NCBI RefSeq assembly: GCF_030463565.1
Contig: NC_134648.1
Span: forward strand, 73,920,513 to 73,984,512
Direction of reading: 5' to 3'
Source of the DNA: Pelecanus crispus
Taxonomy: Eukaryota > Chordata > Aves > Pelecaniformes > Pelecanidae
DNA: 64,000 nucleotides
The stretch's first letter is position 1. Each line of letters opens with the position of its first letter. The position numbers were made by a program, and so were the translations under genes. Below, piece by piece: positions 1-13,055 of this stretch. Under the pieces are notes generated by a model. The model was not told where the DNA came from and ran no database searches. It saw nothing but the letters and a program-made list of their open reading frames with translations.

Positions 1-3000
1 TGCTGTTTCCCTTCAGCTCCTTCCCCTGCTCTCCCAACTCACCTGGCTCCAGCATTTTCAATGCACGGTATGCCACAGACCCCTTCCAAACGTGCTGGGG
101 CAGACGCAGAAGTGGTGTGCGAGAAAATGAGAGCAGGCTGCGTGTCGGTGAGGTACCATCACACCTACAGCTGCACGGGAGCGTTAGCGTGCCCCACTGA
201 CACGCTGGTCTGCCTTGACAAGGCACCACTAAATCCAGGAGTAGAGAAGGAACGCAAGCAGCTCCAGAACACAAATCCCGGTTTTTGTTGTGGCCATGCA
301 CCACACGGACATCACGTTGCTCCGGCTCTCTGCTCCGGATTTTCAAATTTTCAACAAAGGGAGCGAAGGAAGACAAGAAAGGGCAAGAGGAGTCTCCTTC
401 CAGGCTCTGGCCCCAACCCATAGCTGGAAAGGCAGCGCAGAAGGTGTATCTATCACAAACCTTCACAACAGTTGCGATCACACTGTCCTAGGGGAGAGCA
501 AACAGATTTGCAGGAAGGCATGAAAGCAACCAAGGCTGCCTACAGCTCCAGGGAAGGGCAGCCCCAGTGAAGGTTAGATGAAGATCTACAGCATTCATTG
601 CTTTGGTTTAGAACTGAAACTCAGAAAGGTTTGTGTTTCACAAAGTGTGCTACCTTGAGAAGTGTCAGTGCAATAGCCTCGTATTCCTGAAAGTATCTTC
701 CAGGAGGAAGTCTCAGGGACAAACCATGTTCAGTCTCTGCCAATGGTAACTCCAGGTTGAGCGAGAGTCTTGAGACCCCATCAAAAAAGAAAGCACCTGG
801 TGATCCCAGCAGCGATGAGAGAACTGCCCAGCTCCACAGATGCAGGAGCGGCTCCTGGATGAGCTAGGGCAGCTTACAGATACCCTGTCACTGCCTGTAA
901 AAAACTTTATGTACTCTGTGTGCCTGAAAAGTTTCATGTACGGAGTGAGAACAGTTTATTGTAACATTTGATGAAGCCTCTCAAATCCTAGTATAGTACA
1001 TCGGAGGGAAGGAGGACAATTATTGACAGAAAAAACTGTGGGTTTGTGACAGAGAAGGCAACGGAGAAAGGCATTTGGAGCTATGACTAGTGCTCAGTTT
1101 TAGTTATGCTCCCTGTACAACTTCAGAGTTATGCCAAAGGCAAACTCTAAACATGATGGAGGAAAGTGCTGTTTTGTGTAAGCTTTCTACCGACATTTCC
1201 TTACCTTTCAATACTCTGTGGCATATCTCACAAATAGAGAAATTCGGTTGTGATTTTAGACAATTCTTCCGGTTGTTGGGTTGGGTTTTTTTCTCCCATC
1301 TCCAGCAACAATGCTTAGCAATCCTCTAAACAGAAATCATTTCATTTAAGCAACTGTTTATTCTCATAATTAAGGCTTGAACAAAAGAGTTGGGATTGTT
1401 TTCTGTGAGAAAGTGTCAGAATTATTTATGCAGGATAGGCAGAGGAAGAGCCTCTAACCATTGCTTCAAAAAGCCAGCTCTTCTCAAGAATAATGGTTTC
1501 CTGGAAGAAATCTTCAAGAGCCAGGATGCTCTCACTCGGTAGTAATAATCCAACTTCCAAAATTACAGGGATAATTCCTTACCCACAAAACGGCAGTCAG
1601 TGTTTGCACTGTACTAAAATGTAATTTAAGACGCTACCTGTGACGTGGATCGATTCACATCCTGCCTTACGTCAAGGTACCTACCCGACAGCAATGTAGC
1701 TGCCCCATGAAGAAAGTTCAGCAGCACCTTTGCAAGGAAAATCTGATAACTGCCAAAAAATACAGTCCAATTCAGCTCATTTTCAATGAATCTTGCGATT
1801 CTATACACTAGGTAGCTGACCATGAAATCAAATCACCAGACAAACGAACACTTAAGCAAGCATCATCTCCAGTATTTGTCAAGGATTTGCCTCCTCAGTG
1901 AATTTCAGATCAGAGAGGAGTCTGCGATGCTGACACGCTGCCCGCAACTAAGAGGCCAAACATCCTCGCAGTGGAACCATCTGCCTGGCTGCAACCAGTG
2001 CATTCCACTTTTCTGCAAAAAACCCCACATGCTAAATTCCCTAGGAAAGAACCGTTCTCTCGGCACGTTCCCACTGGCAGTTGTTCCTTCACTTGCAAAT
2101 TCTCCAAGAATCAACAGTCCTTGGCTGGTCAGCTTTGGCTGACAGAGGAAACACTTCATAGAAACCGCAGCATTTCAGTCTGTGGGGTCAGAAGTAAACG
2201 GTCAGGACTTGTACATCTTTGGCTTCTGAGGCAATTAGTACTTCACTGTCACACCAAGATCAGCCCCTGGGGTTAGCTAACCAAAGCTGAGCCTGGGAGA
2301 AAGATACTGATCAAAAAAAAAAAAAAAAAGAAAAAGAAAAAGGAGGGCAGGGGGGAGATTAAGCATCACATCACAGAGTCAACAGTTACATCCCTAACCT
2401 TTGGTCTCCTCCGCAAGCATTGCAACAGTGTAGGGGAGAGGACTATTTTCCTATTATTCTAAAATTGTAAAAGCCCAGAGGTTCCCCTTTCCTGCCTGCA
2501 CAAAAAGGATCACAACACTTATTTCACATTAAATTTAAAGCTGGAATGAAAGACAACTACAAATAGAACCACACGCTCCACACAGACCCTGGTTCAAGTT
2601 CAGAACCTGCTTTAATTGTCAGAGCCATCCCCGTAACGGCTCTGCTCATCTACCTCTTTCTCGCAAAGGCTTGCCGCAGCAATGCCAAAATTATGCAGCT
2701 GCCAACTTCCAAAGCTGGACTTTCAATACCAAAATGTCCCACGGCTTTTGCACTCCTAACTGGAACCCGTTTGGAATGACCTTGCAGACAGCTCCTGAAT
2801 AAAATGAAAGGCCTGTCTTTCAAGCACAGTTTGAAAATATGAACGGAAAGTCATAATAAAGCAGGACTAACGGGGCATGAGGAGCAGCAGGGGAAAGAGA
2901 CGATGAAGAGAATAGCTAGAAAAGAGAGCACGAGGTAACAGCGAAAAAGCATACGAAGCACAGACTTCTTTGAGATCTACACTGCTTGGCTCCGACAGCA

Positions 3001-3077
3001 GCGGGTGAAGCTACAGAGCATCAGGACTGCCAGCAAAGCGGCACCATGCCGGAGCTGAGCTGAGCTCCGTTCCGCCA
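1..3077. other. Non-coding stretch left of the SOUL-like gene
   Basis: I examined both strands and found no run of codons with family resemblance and flanking splice sites. The open frames here are short and compositionally ordinary. If FANCM continues to the left, this DNA would be part of its intron 4. A short A-rich tract lies at about 2312-2345. Confidence 0.6.
2312..2345. repeat. A-rich simple tract
   Basis: A homopolymeric A run grades into AAAAAG repeats. No recognisable retroelement precedes it, so I do not read it as a poly(A) tail. Confidence 0.7.
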
Positions 3078-3145
3078 GCCCTCCCGCCCGCCCGCCCTCC
3101 ATCCTCCCTTCATCCCTCCCTCCATCCCTCCCTCCCTGCCGGCGC
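3065..3145. repeat. Pyrimidine-rich low-complexity tract (CCCT/CCCG repeats)
   Basis: Imperfect CCCTCC, CCCG and CATCCCTC units run just upstream of the SOUL-like gene. They are part of its GC-rich promoter region and may form non-B DNA on the purine strand. Confidence 0.65.
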
Positions 3146-3294
3146 TGCCCCGGCGGCAGGCAGGCAGAGGCGGGGGCCGGCCCGGCGTGTGCCGGCACTG
3201 CCCCCCCCGCCCCCAAATCCCCGGGCAGGGCAAGCCCTTCCCCTTCATAAAGCGGCGCGGCAGCGGCAGCAGCGCGCCCAGCCCGCTGCCCGCG
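3145..3294 (+). promoter_or_regulatory. CpG-rich promoter of the SOUL-like gene
   Basis: The 150 bp before the start codon are very GC- and CpG-rich. A TATA-like CATAAA occurs at about 3247-3252, roughly 45 bp before the first ATG, so the 5' UTR would be very short if it were used. The transcription start is inferred, not seen. Confidence 0.45.
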
Positions 3295-6200
3295 ATGGAG
3301 CCGGGCGGCTGTCGCATGAGCGGCGCGGAGCCGGGCGCCCCGGCCATGATCACGCTGGAGGAGCTGGGCGGCTTGGCGGAGGAGAGCCCCGACTCGGCGT
3401 ACCACGGCAACGGCAGCGGCCCCGAGGAGGAAGAGGAGGAGGAGGAGGCCGAGCGCTTGGCGGACGAGGAGCAGGAGCGGCTGCTGAGCTACTGGCAGAG
3501 CGTGGGCAGGGGGCACCAGGTGGACGTGCCCCGGGGTAAGGGCCAGGCGGCGGGCGGGCAGCGCTTGGCCGGGCTAAGCCGCTTACGCCCGCAGCAGCCT
3601 GCGGGGCTTTGGGGGGATTAGGGCGGCCGCGTTCCCGAGCTTACCGGCCGGTTCCGTAGCGTCCCCCGTTATTTCTGACCGCCGTGGCCCTCCTGGCAGC
3701 GCCGTGTACTGTGCCCACGCCGGGGACAGGCTCCAGGCGGGAGCCCCGCACGCCTTTGGGGGGAGCGGGGCCGGGAGCGGGGCCCTGGGCCGGGCGCTGA
3801 ACCCACCGCAGCTCCGCACGCTTCGGGAAGGGCTGAGCTAAAGCTTCGCGCAGGGCTTTTTCTGACTTCAAGAAGCGGCCGTAGTGGTAGTAGGGGATTG
3901 ACGTGTTCAGACTAAAAAGGACTGATGTGAGTATTCAGTATTAATTAAAAATTAAATTTGACTGCCTGCAAAAGCATTTGTCCTAAGAATGTCTCCTCAC
4001 GGTAAGCAAGAGGTTGTTCTTTAAAGAAAGGTGGTTGACTTGAAAGGCGGCACAGAGCAAACAAGCACAAGAATCGACTTTGCTTTTTGACGGTAAGCCT
4101 CCCAGGCTTATCTTATTAAGAAATAGTTCATTTTCAATTTTAAGAAAGACTAAAGAACCTGAAAGACTGTACCAAGTCAGATACTCTCTGCTGCTTGTTA
4201 CGAGTTAACTGCAAACTGGGCTCATTCAGAAACTTTAACTCATCCGCACTGTCCTGCCTCCGAAGTAGAGGGAGATCTTTAGCATCTGCACCGTGCAGAT
4301 AAGTCACCTTCTGATAGGATGGGAAGCAGCAAAACCTTGAACAACAGACTGCACTAGACACCACCAAAATGAAGCGACTGTTCCTTAAAAACTTTTTCTG
4401 CATTCCAACACAGCGAAGAGGGTACAACCTCCTTTTCAAGTCATGCCTAGAAGCCTCATCTTACCTTTCTAATGTTTTAGCAGTGAAAATGAATGCCCCG
4501 TCAGGTACTAAAAGAAGGGCAAGGCCAGCGTGAACCGGGTTCTCTGGCTTGCCTGGCTCTCGCTCCCCCTTCCGAGGGCTCCCTGGGCGCGGGCAGTGCC
4601 ATCCCGTAGTTTCAAGATGCACTCCAGCAGCCCTGGGTCTGCGTCTGCCGTCAGCGCATCAAATCTGACGGCTTCCCTTCTACAGGGGCACAGAGGGGGG
4701 CTCCCTATTTAAGGCATGCACGAGGGAGGCGGGAGCGCACGGATGCTAAGTCGCTCCTTGAGAGTAGCTCTGTGCAGCAGAAAACAAGATTCCTTCCCAC
4801 AAAATTATCTGGTACTCTGATACATAGTGAAACAAGGCATTGACATTCCGAAGATTTATTAGGCAGGGTATCAACTCTAGGACGTACATCAAAGGTAGTA
4901 AATTAGCACATTTTAGTTACTGTATTATAAAAGGTTCACTTTGTAACACTAAGCAAATGTTACAAAAACCTAGACAGAAGGTATTTTCTTCAGATACTGA
5001 CCAGGGCTGCATGTCAAGAGCAGGCTGCATCTCAACTTGAACAGCCGAAGAGAGTTTGCCAGATCGGTTTACGCGGCCCAGCCAAAGTTCCAGCTGACCG
5101 TCAATATCCACGTTTAGCACCCGGTCAGCTAGAGCGTACTGGAGCCTCAGGGTATATGCAGAGGACGCACAGGATGGCTGCCTAGGAGGGATCCTCCCCT
5201 GATGGTGTGCCCCATCCAAGCAGCTGCTATCGCTGAAGCCACCATGTAGGAACGTACCGCAACTTCACTTGGCTGGCTATTGACTGCCAGCCCAGTAGCT
5301 GTGCAGACAGAGCATTCCACACCTGAAGAGCAAAACGTGTATTCCTATAGTCTAGTGCAAAATAATAACATTACCATCCCTCTCATCAATAGCTCTGGAC
5401 TGCCACAAGCTCTGACTCCTGTTTTGTTCTACAGTGACAATACACCTTTCAAAAAGATGACTTGCTTTGTAGCTTTTCTTACCACCTTTTAAGGGTAACA
5501 GGAACACTGTAAGCCTTCTAAAAAAAAAAAAAAAAATCTAAGATTTTGCAAGACAAGAACAACAGATATTTATATGGCTGGCATATCAATTTATTGCTGT
5601 TAACTAATTCTTAATCCTATAGACTGACTGAGTGGCCTATGCCAAACGTTGCAAGAAAAAGGTGAAAGAAAATTAAAAAGGTGCAGGAAGGTATGATCTA
5701 AGTTTCTTGGTTTGAAAACTCCATTTTATCTACTCCCAGTAGAAGCAGAAAACATGCTATGGCAGTTACTTGAAATTTCTTAATCCTAATTTCAACACAA
5801 GAACATTCACTAACAAGCAAGCTCAGGGAAGCTGCTACCCATCAAAACCATCTACTTGCTAATGCATGAAGTCGCATCAAGATACTCAGGGTACAAAGCA
5901 GCGTGCTCTGAGGCCAAGCGCCCAGGCTCCACATCAGACTTTAGGTCTGGAACCGCAGGTGGCTTCCCATCATCCCAACGCCGTTCCGCTGCTGCGGGTA
6001 CCGCAGGCGAGCAGCAGCAAGGCTCCGCTGGTTCGGAGGCGGCTGGAGAGCCGCAGCGCCCGCGGGTTGAAGGCAGCGCGCAGGGAAGGGCTGCGGTTGG
6101 CATCGCTGGGTCACCATGACGGTGCTGGCAACACCTCCCAGAGCTGTCCCCCCACTCCTCTCCGAGGGGCACGGCGAGGGGTTCGTTTCAGCATGAGGGT

Positions 6201-9200
6201 TTTGGTTCCCAGCATTACAGAGGCCGTCTCCTCTACTCGAGGATGACACAGTTACGTGCGCATGGACATTACTTAAGGGCAACGCTGACAAGTACATCCC
6301 GCTTCAGCGACGCTCCCAGCAGGTCCGATCAGACGCAAGTTAAGACACGTAACAATTTAAATACTGTTCAGTCTTGCTGCTATGCACAAGGCTTGTCAAA
6401 TGTGCCTTGTGTAAATCCCTTTGTAAAGATTTGCCTCTTTCACAAACCTGCCTATAGTAGCAACTGTAATCACAATTTTGAAATTTAATTAAATCAAGGC
6501 TTTACCTAGCTCCACTGCTACAACTCATCTTGCCTTGTTTTGTCACACCAGTATTCAAGTTTGCAAGCTGAGACTGACAGACAGCATGTCAAGCAACTCG
6601 CTTTTGGGCGTTATAATCGAAGTATCGTCCAGGTTAAGATATTTATAATCCAAATGTTCTACTGTCGTACCTGACAGGCATGGATTCATGAACTGAAGAA
6701 TAAAACTCCTGAAAGGACTTTAATTAGTTGTAAACCCTACCCTGTGCATTAATATGGAAGAAAAAAACCCCACAGTTATCAATAAGGGAACTGAAAAATA
6801 GAGCTAACACTTCTAGAGTCCTAAAATGTTTCCTAATTCTTAAGTACTTTGTGGAAAATTCGGTGCTGAAGTCTAATCTACTTCTATTTTTCTCTCAGCC
6901 TCCAAAGAGATCAATTTTATGTGTCAGTTATTACGTACATTTTAAATGTTTCCCAATGACATTTTAAAAAAAAATGTTTAAAATTAACTAAAGCATAGCT
7001 TTCTCCCCGTTATTAAAAGGATCTTTAGTATTCCAAATAGTCTTAAAGCTAAACCCCCTGCACTGGATGCCAGGAGATGTAGGTTTGATTCCCAGCTCAG
7101 CTACAGATTTACTACGTGACCTAGGTCAAGTTAATTCTCCTGCATCTTAATTCTCCTCTTCTCTGAAACATGGATAGTATGTTCTTCCCCCATCGGCCTG
7201 CCTTTCCCACTTCAGAGACTGATGCACTTAAAACACCCAAGAGAAGGGCTCTTATTTCAGTTGAAACTTTAGTGCTTTTCATGCATGTCTGATATATGCC
7301 ATGCGGTGGTACGGCAGAAATTCACATCCAGGCTTTCAAACGTTGTACATAAAACTTAAGTTTCTAACCCTCTATCAAAGTACACAAATGCCTATTTGAA
7401 GTATTTTGAAATTGAAATTACTTCAACTTTGAAAGGCAAGGGACTAACTCTTTCGGAAGAGAGGCTTTCCATTCCTAAGGCTAACCTTATATCCAGAGTT
7501 TCCAAGCCTGTCTGTTAGGGATCAACTTCTAAGAAGAATTTATTTATGAACTGCAGCTAGAATTGATGTCAAGGCAACCATAGTTGCAAATACACCTAAT
7601 CCAGCCATCTTTAAATGATGAAACTGTAGGAGAACAGACGTACTAGAATATGCTAGTATTATACATGCAAGTATAATATATTGGCTCCTTCTATGAATCT
7701 GAGCTTGGCTGGGAAGCGTAACGATTTATACAGACTGGATGATTGCTAGTGTCACTACGTCTAGAAGCAGAGGGTAGGTTCACTATTTAATTTCTTGCAA
7801 AATGTGAGCAACATTCAAAAAGTCACAGTGCATTTCAGGTCCACCTCAGTATTGGTAAGCAAGCGCGCAGGTGCTTAAGAGTTCTTCAGCAACAGTCAAG
7901 TATCAACACTCTCCTTCACGTAATGACCACCACCAAAACGTGAGAGCTCAGACCAGAGGTGACGGCACGTTAGGCTGTGCTCCGAGCCCTTCGTGTTCCA
8001 AAGGGCAAGACAGCAGACAATGGCAAACACAAGCAGCATGCAAAACACACGGTGTCCCTATGAGTCAAACAAAGTCGGCATGTTCCATTTAATCTTTACT
8101 AGTGCTTTATGGCAACTATGACTATTTGAGAGCAGTGAACCACTGTATTTCTTTCTGCCAGCTGCAATGGAACCTGACAAACAGAACACAAATTACACAG
8201 CTTGCTTTGCTCTACTCCCGCCTTCATATAAGTTATGTTTCAATTTTGCTAGAACGTCAATATTCACTCTAAGTCAACAGTCTTCTGCCCCTTCCAAACC
8301 GAAATAAAACCTCTCATCTAACGTACTTGATATCTAATCAGACAGCACATACCTATAAAACTACTACGCAACAAAAAGAAATTGTGTTAAATTGACCCAA
8401 ATCTGTGTTCCAATTTCTTTGTTAAACAATCATGTCATCTTAAGATATGGTTCTTCAGTGACGTACACACTGAGGAATTTTAAGTTTCCTCGTCTCATAT
8501 TTCTTTAACTTAACAGGACACTTTTCTCCTCCCTCATCTATTGTTTCAGTACTTTTAAAGAAAGTATAAACATCTATTTTACACAAATTAGGTATAATAC
8601 GTAGAATGAACTAATGCACAACTATGGAATAATTTAGGGTGTAAGAAGCCCCTGGGGAACCGTAATCTAAGCCCTTGTTAAGAGCAGGGCTAGTTGCAAA
8701 GCTCGGTTGCTGGCTCGCGGGGTACCCCCGTGGCGAGGTACCCCCGTGGCGAGGTGGCTGGGCAGCTGTAGCCGCAGAGCAGCCTGGCCCCTGGGCTAAC
8801 GTCCCAGCCTGCCCGCGCTGCACCGGCGGCACAGGCACCACGGCTTCCGAGGGACAACGCGGGCCTCGCGCCCGACGTGTGCCCTGACTAACGAGTCGCA
8901 CTGAAATGCGCCTAATATCAAATGCTGAAGTAAAATATTAGACATAAAACACCTTTTGGAAATGACAAAGTTTCCACAGTAGTATTTCCTTGCACATGTG
9001 CACAAGAGCAGCCAACTCCATTTACTTGACGCGCATGCACATGTGGATCCAACACCGAAGGAGTTGCTCGAGCCAGAAAACCAGGCACCGCCGAAAGCTT
9101 TCCATAGATGCTTGTGTAATTGCAGTATACGAGGAGTGGGAGAGCGAAACCTGTTCCTAGCAGTAGAGACAGAAGTCAGTTCAGCTTTCCTATTCATACC

Positions 9201-12200
9201 GAAGAGCACAGTGAACCTGTTAGCAAAGCAAGGTCCCCAGGCTTATTTCTCCAGCTTCGCGGCTAACGTTGGACCTGTGTTGTTGTCTTGCAGACATGGC
9301 AGAGCCAATTCAGCAGCTGACCAGAGGTAACAATCCCCAGGAGAGACAGACCGTCCCGTTTACTCTGATCCAGCGCAAAGAAAACGTACCGTTTCCCTTC
9401 CCCGTTAACGGTGTTTGCAGTATTCATACCTAGCTTCCGAAAATATGTTTCTTTATAAAATCACTGTAACCATTTAGGGCTTTTAACATCACAAGCGCAA
9501 AGCATTATAACTAGACAACTGCATTTCATTTTTAACATCTCACCGCTTTTACATGTGTGAATTTTTCTTTTTTGTAAGGTAGAAGCTAGCAGAAATGTCA
9601 GAAGATGGCCAGGAATTACAGTCTTTGTGACATTTTATAATTAATTTAACAAAAATTTTGACATTTGCAATAAAAATGCCTATTTTCTTCATTTAAATCA
9701 ATGCATTTGCTTCTTTACACAATCATGTTAGTAAAACCTTAGCAAAAAATACTTGAAAGAGATTAATATCTGAATTTAAAACCAAACATGTACTTTTGTA
9801 TCATAGGTCATTATCAAACAAAGCAGCAATCTGCAAATCCATCTTATCAAAATCATCTTACCCTCTAATGAAAAGTAGAAATTGATGTCTGGCAAATTGT
9901 TTACAGCTCAGGAAATGTGCAAACAAGTGTCTAAACTTAAATACATGACAAATCAAGAAAACCTTTCCTAACCATGTATGAAGAATTTGTGTCACATTTC
10001 TTTTAATTAGATCTATATAATTCAAATCTATAAATGTCACAATTTGATTGACTGTATTTCATCTAAACAGTTTGGGACTCCTGACTATTTATGTTGTAAT
10101 TAAATGCTTGAAAGCAATTTCTCAGTGCTACTGTAGTAATTGCAGATAAAAAAATAAGGTGATAATTGCGACTAAGTGTTTAATACTGAAAGTCCAAAAG
10201 ATGACACTTCCTTATTTTAAAGGAGAACTACCTAGAAGTCTGCTGAAATAAATTTTGGTCCAAGATCAGCAGCATATCCCTTCTTGATTTATATGAGCAA
10301 GGACTGAAATTCACAGGTTCCTTTCAAGATCATTCCACTAACAGTTGAAAAAAAGATGCAATTATTCTTGTACTCAAGTAAGACGCATACACTGCATCGG
10401 TTTTGGATATCTACTTCTTATACACCAGCCTGGACCTTGAAATGAAGCGCGTGTGAACTAAGTATTAAACAGAACGCGCTTAAAGTATAGCTGACACTGA
10501 GACTTAAAATCATTCCTCACGCTTGTCGCTCTCCTGGTTGTACACCCAGAGGAGCTGATTTCTTGATGCTATAAGTAAAGCACTGAAATACTGTTTGACT
10601 TTTATTTGTTCGCCCGGGGTTGTGGGTTTGTTGGTTTTTTTTTTTTTTTTTTTACATTATTAACTTAAACTACAAAATTATTATCTTACTTTGTTTGCAG
10701 CTTGGAGATCTGCTTTATGAAAAACGTCAGTATGGAAAAGCCAAATGGGCTTGTATAAAAATGAAAGAAAAACAGTATGAACAGAGCATATGCCTTGGAT
10801 TCATGAAGCTTATGAGGTACATTTGTGAGCAGAATTCCTCAGGTAATTGGTAAAACAATTCCACATTAAAGTTAAAACATTATATTTATGCACTAGCTGC
10901 TCCTAATCGGGGAGAGACTTTTATTAGCTTTTTCCAGATACCCCACTGTCTATAGGGACATTTTCCTTTCCAGCAGAGTCTAAACCAAGGCGCTGCTCCC
11001 GCTGCATACGTGCTAGAAGAGAACATCTGCGGGAAGCCACCACTGTTTCCAGGGGCACCGTGACCATTACAGCTGCCTGGGAATCAACACTGGCTATTTT
11101 TGTAGGCCATCAGCGATAAATTAGGCTTTTGCTACAGGATTTTAGAGGTTTAGTTTTCACAGCAGCACTGAAATTGCCTATTCTAAGAACCTATTCAGCG
11201 TGTAATGCCAAAAGAGACCATAATGTTTTGCCTCCTTCGTTTTAGTTTATGATTCTTAAATTGGGCATGTCTGAATGGACACCAAAAATTTGTGTGGTTC
11301 AAGCATATTTTCCAGAAAAATAATACAGTTTTAACTCAAGTACTTTAAAATAATGACAAGTCCACCATGTCCTTGCTAGCTTGTGCCTGCATGAAAAATG
11401 TGCACCTAGTTTCCAATCCAGTTTAATCTGGTTTCAACTTCCAGCCATCAGTTCTCCTTTTTTTTTTTTCATTCTTCAGTTGATTAAAGTTTTGTGATGC
11501 CCAGTGTTTTGTTCTGTAGTAGTACATGTGTCGCAATCAAGTCAATCCTTAATTTTCTTTCCAAGAAACTAAAAACATTGATCACGAAAGCTTTTCCTTA
11601 ATCAGGTATTTTCCCCACTCTCCCCATTCTTCTAACACTTTCACATGGTTTAAAAGTCATTTTGGCTCCAGAACAGCGTAGTGTTGTTTGCAAACTTGTA
11701 CGGAAGCAAAGATCCTACTCCTAGCCATCACTGCTACCCGCAAAGTCAAGAGTCAACCTTTCCCTATAGCACTGCAAAAATTTAGCAACATTTTTGATAA
11801 AAGCAAATCCTAAATGAATTCACAGCGCAGCCCCCTTACCTTGCCTACATTCTTTGTTCCCAAATATTTAAAACATGACACAGGGTCAGTTTACAAGGGA
11901 AACACAACCCTCTTAAGAGGGGGAAAAAAGTTAAGTCAAACTCCTTGCCCTACATGAAGATAGGAGAGCTCACCAAATACTACGTTTTAGACACACATGC
12001 GCACATATTCGCACATGTAGGTTTTAGAGAGATACATATACACACACACACACACACACAAACTACAAGGCATAATAAAATGCTACTTCCAACTTGGAAT
12101 ACGCAACACCATTTTCTAAAGCATCCTACTGAATTCCTTTTAGTAACGGAACTCTGCTCTGTGGTACTCGCTTTATATTATTCAGTATGAGTTCAGAAGT

Positions 12201-13055
12201 CAAGCCCAGTATGTAGACCTTCTGTTGTTTCTTCTAAAAAGTCATGCATGTCTCCTCAGGACTGTACTTGGGGATAACAATACCCATTGTGACCATAGTC
12301 CATACAAACGAATCTCAATCGGAGATGACGCAGTCAGTGACAGTAGCGTACTACCTGCCTGAAGTGCTGCAGGACGAGCCACCTCATCCTTTCGACTCAG
12401 ACATAATCATTGAAGAATGGCCTTCTACTATCGTGTATAGTAGGTAAGAAACATTTTAATTTTGTTCTAGTAAAAACCGTAAGAAGATGCAGTTTTCCAT
12501 TTGGGTGTGTTACATCTTTGAAATCGAGTTGTAAAAGCTAACAAACAGTAAAACTTGATTTTTAGTGATTGTTAAAAGCTGCCTGCTTTATGGGACTGGG
12601 ATATTCAGGAAATAATGGTTACCAGCTGACTTGGGAAAACGATGCATCTGTAAATGTGAGATACAATAGCATTTCAAAACACAGACTATCCTGTGTAGCT
12701 GGGAACAAAGCGTCTGACATATCACTGAAAATGTCAAGAAGAAACTGTTATGTGTTTGAGATGAATCACAGCCAGGTAGTATCATTTGTGAAACTTGACT
12801 AAATAATTTGGAAGGAGGCATTTCTAGGCTCTGGAAAAACTGTGGATTTTGAAAAGAACTTGATACGAAGTTGATTGTTACAGGAGCTTCAGAGGAATCA
12901 CCAATGAAGACTCCATAATGAGAGAAATAAACCTCTTGGCGGAAATTCTGGAGAGTCCCGAGTTATGTTTGCAGGATACATTCATCATTGCAGGATATAC
13001 AAATCCCGCTGCTGCCAATCGACACAACGAGATATGGTTCCTTCAAAGACCGTAG
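3295..13055 (+). CDS. SOUL/heme-binding protein (HEBP) family member, five exons
   Basis: Coding exons are 3295-3535, 9294-9385, 10701-10842, 12260-12443 and 12884-13055. All junctions are GT-AG, the phases agree, and the joined frame gives 276 residues ending at TAG. The SOUL domain spans about residue 97 to the end. Landmarks are YEKRQYGKAKW near its start (compare the YEIRHYGPAKW-type segment of HEBP2), the GITIPIV strand, the DPP-like DEPPHPFDSDIIIEEWP segment, and the C-terminal AGYTNP and NRHNEIWFLQRP. The family binds heme or tetrapyrroles in the cytosol; the founding member was described from chick retina and pineal. Residues 1-96 are an extra N-terminal part with a glutamate run (about residues 44-51). 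The first ATG has G at -3 and +4; in-frame ATGs at 3316 and 3346 are alternatives. The gene is antisense to FANCM. HEBP2-like is the closest call, but I cannot fix orthology, so I leave the symbol blank. Confidence 0.9.
7060..7190 (+). repeat. MIR-like ancient SINE fragment
   Basis: The stretch reads as a degraded MIR core: a TTTGATTCCCAGCTCAGC-like part, then an ACTACGTGACCT segment like the MIR 'TAGCTGTGTGACCTTGGGCAAGT' region, then a CTTCTCTGAAACATGGATA part like 'CTCATCTGTAAAATGGGGATA'. It lies in intron 1 of the SOUL-like gene. Such copies predate the bird lineage. Confidence 0.6.
8720..8752. repeat. Two-copy 16-bp tandem duplication
   Basis: The unit GGTACCCCCGTGGCGA occurs twice head to tail inside a GC-rich patch of intron 1 of the SOUL-like gene. 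I see no coding content. Confidence 0.8.
10633..10655. repeat. Poly(T) run upstream of an acceptor
   Basis: A long T run lies about 45-65 bp before exon 3 of the SOUL-like gene and contributes to its pyrimidine-rich acceptor region. Confidence 0.8.
12041..12060. repeat. (CA)10 microsatellite
   Basis: An uninterrupted dinucleotide run in intron 3 of the SOUL-like gene; a likely length-polymorphic marker. Confidence 0.95.

Noticed and set aside
1626-1823. A - strand frame with hydrophobic, membrane-like residues and donor-like sites
   Set aside because: No acceptor or partner exon was found and it matches neither FANCM nor its known neighbours.
3187-3294. Upstream extension of the SOUL-like frame to an earlier ATG at 3187
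   Set aside because: The extra residues are Pro/Arg-rich and lie in the CpG promoter; the ATG at 3295 has a better initiation context.
7601-7712. Possible C/D snoRNA in intron 1 of the SOUL-like gene (ATGATGA at 7615, CTGA at 7699, CCAGCC/GGCTGG stem)
   Set aside because: The stem is not adjacent to the boxes (8 and 4 nt away) and the interior is AT-rich with no rRNA guide I can recognise.
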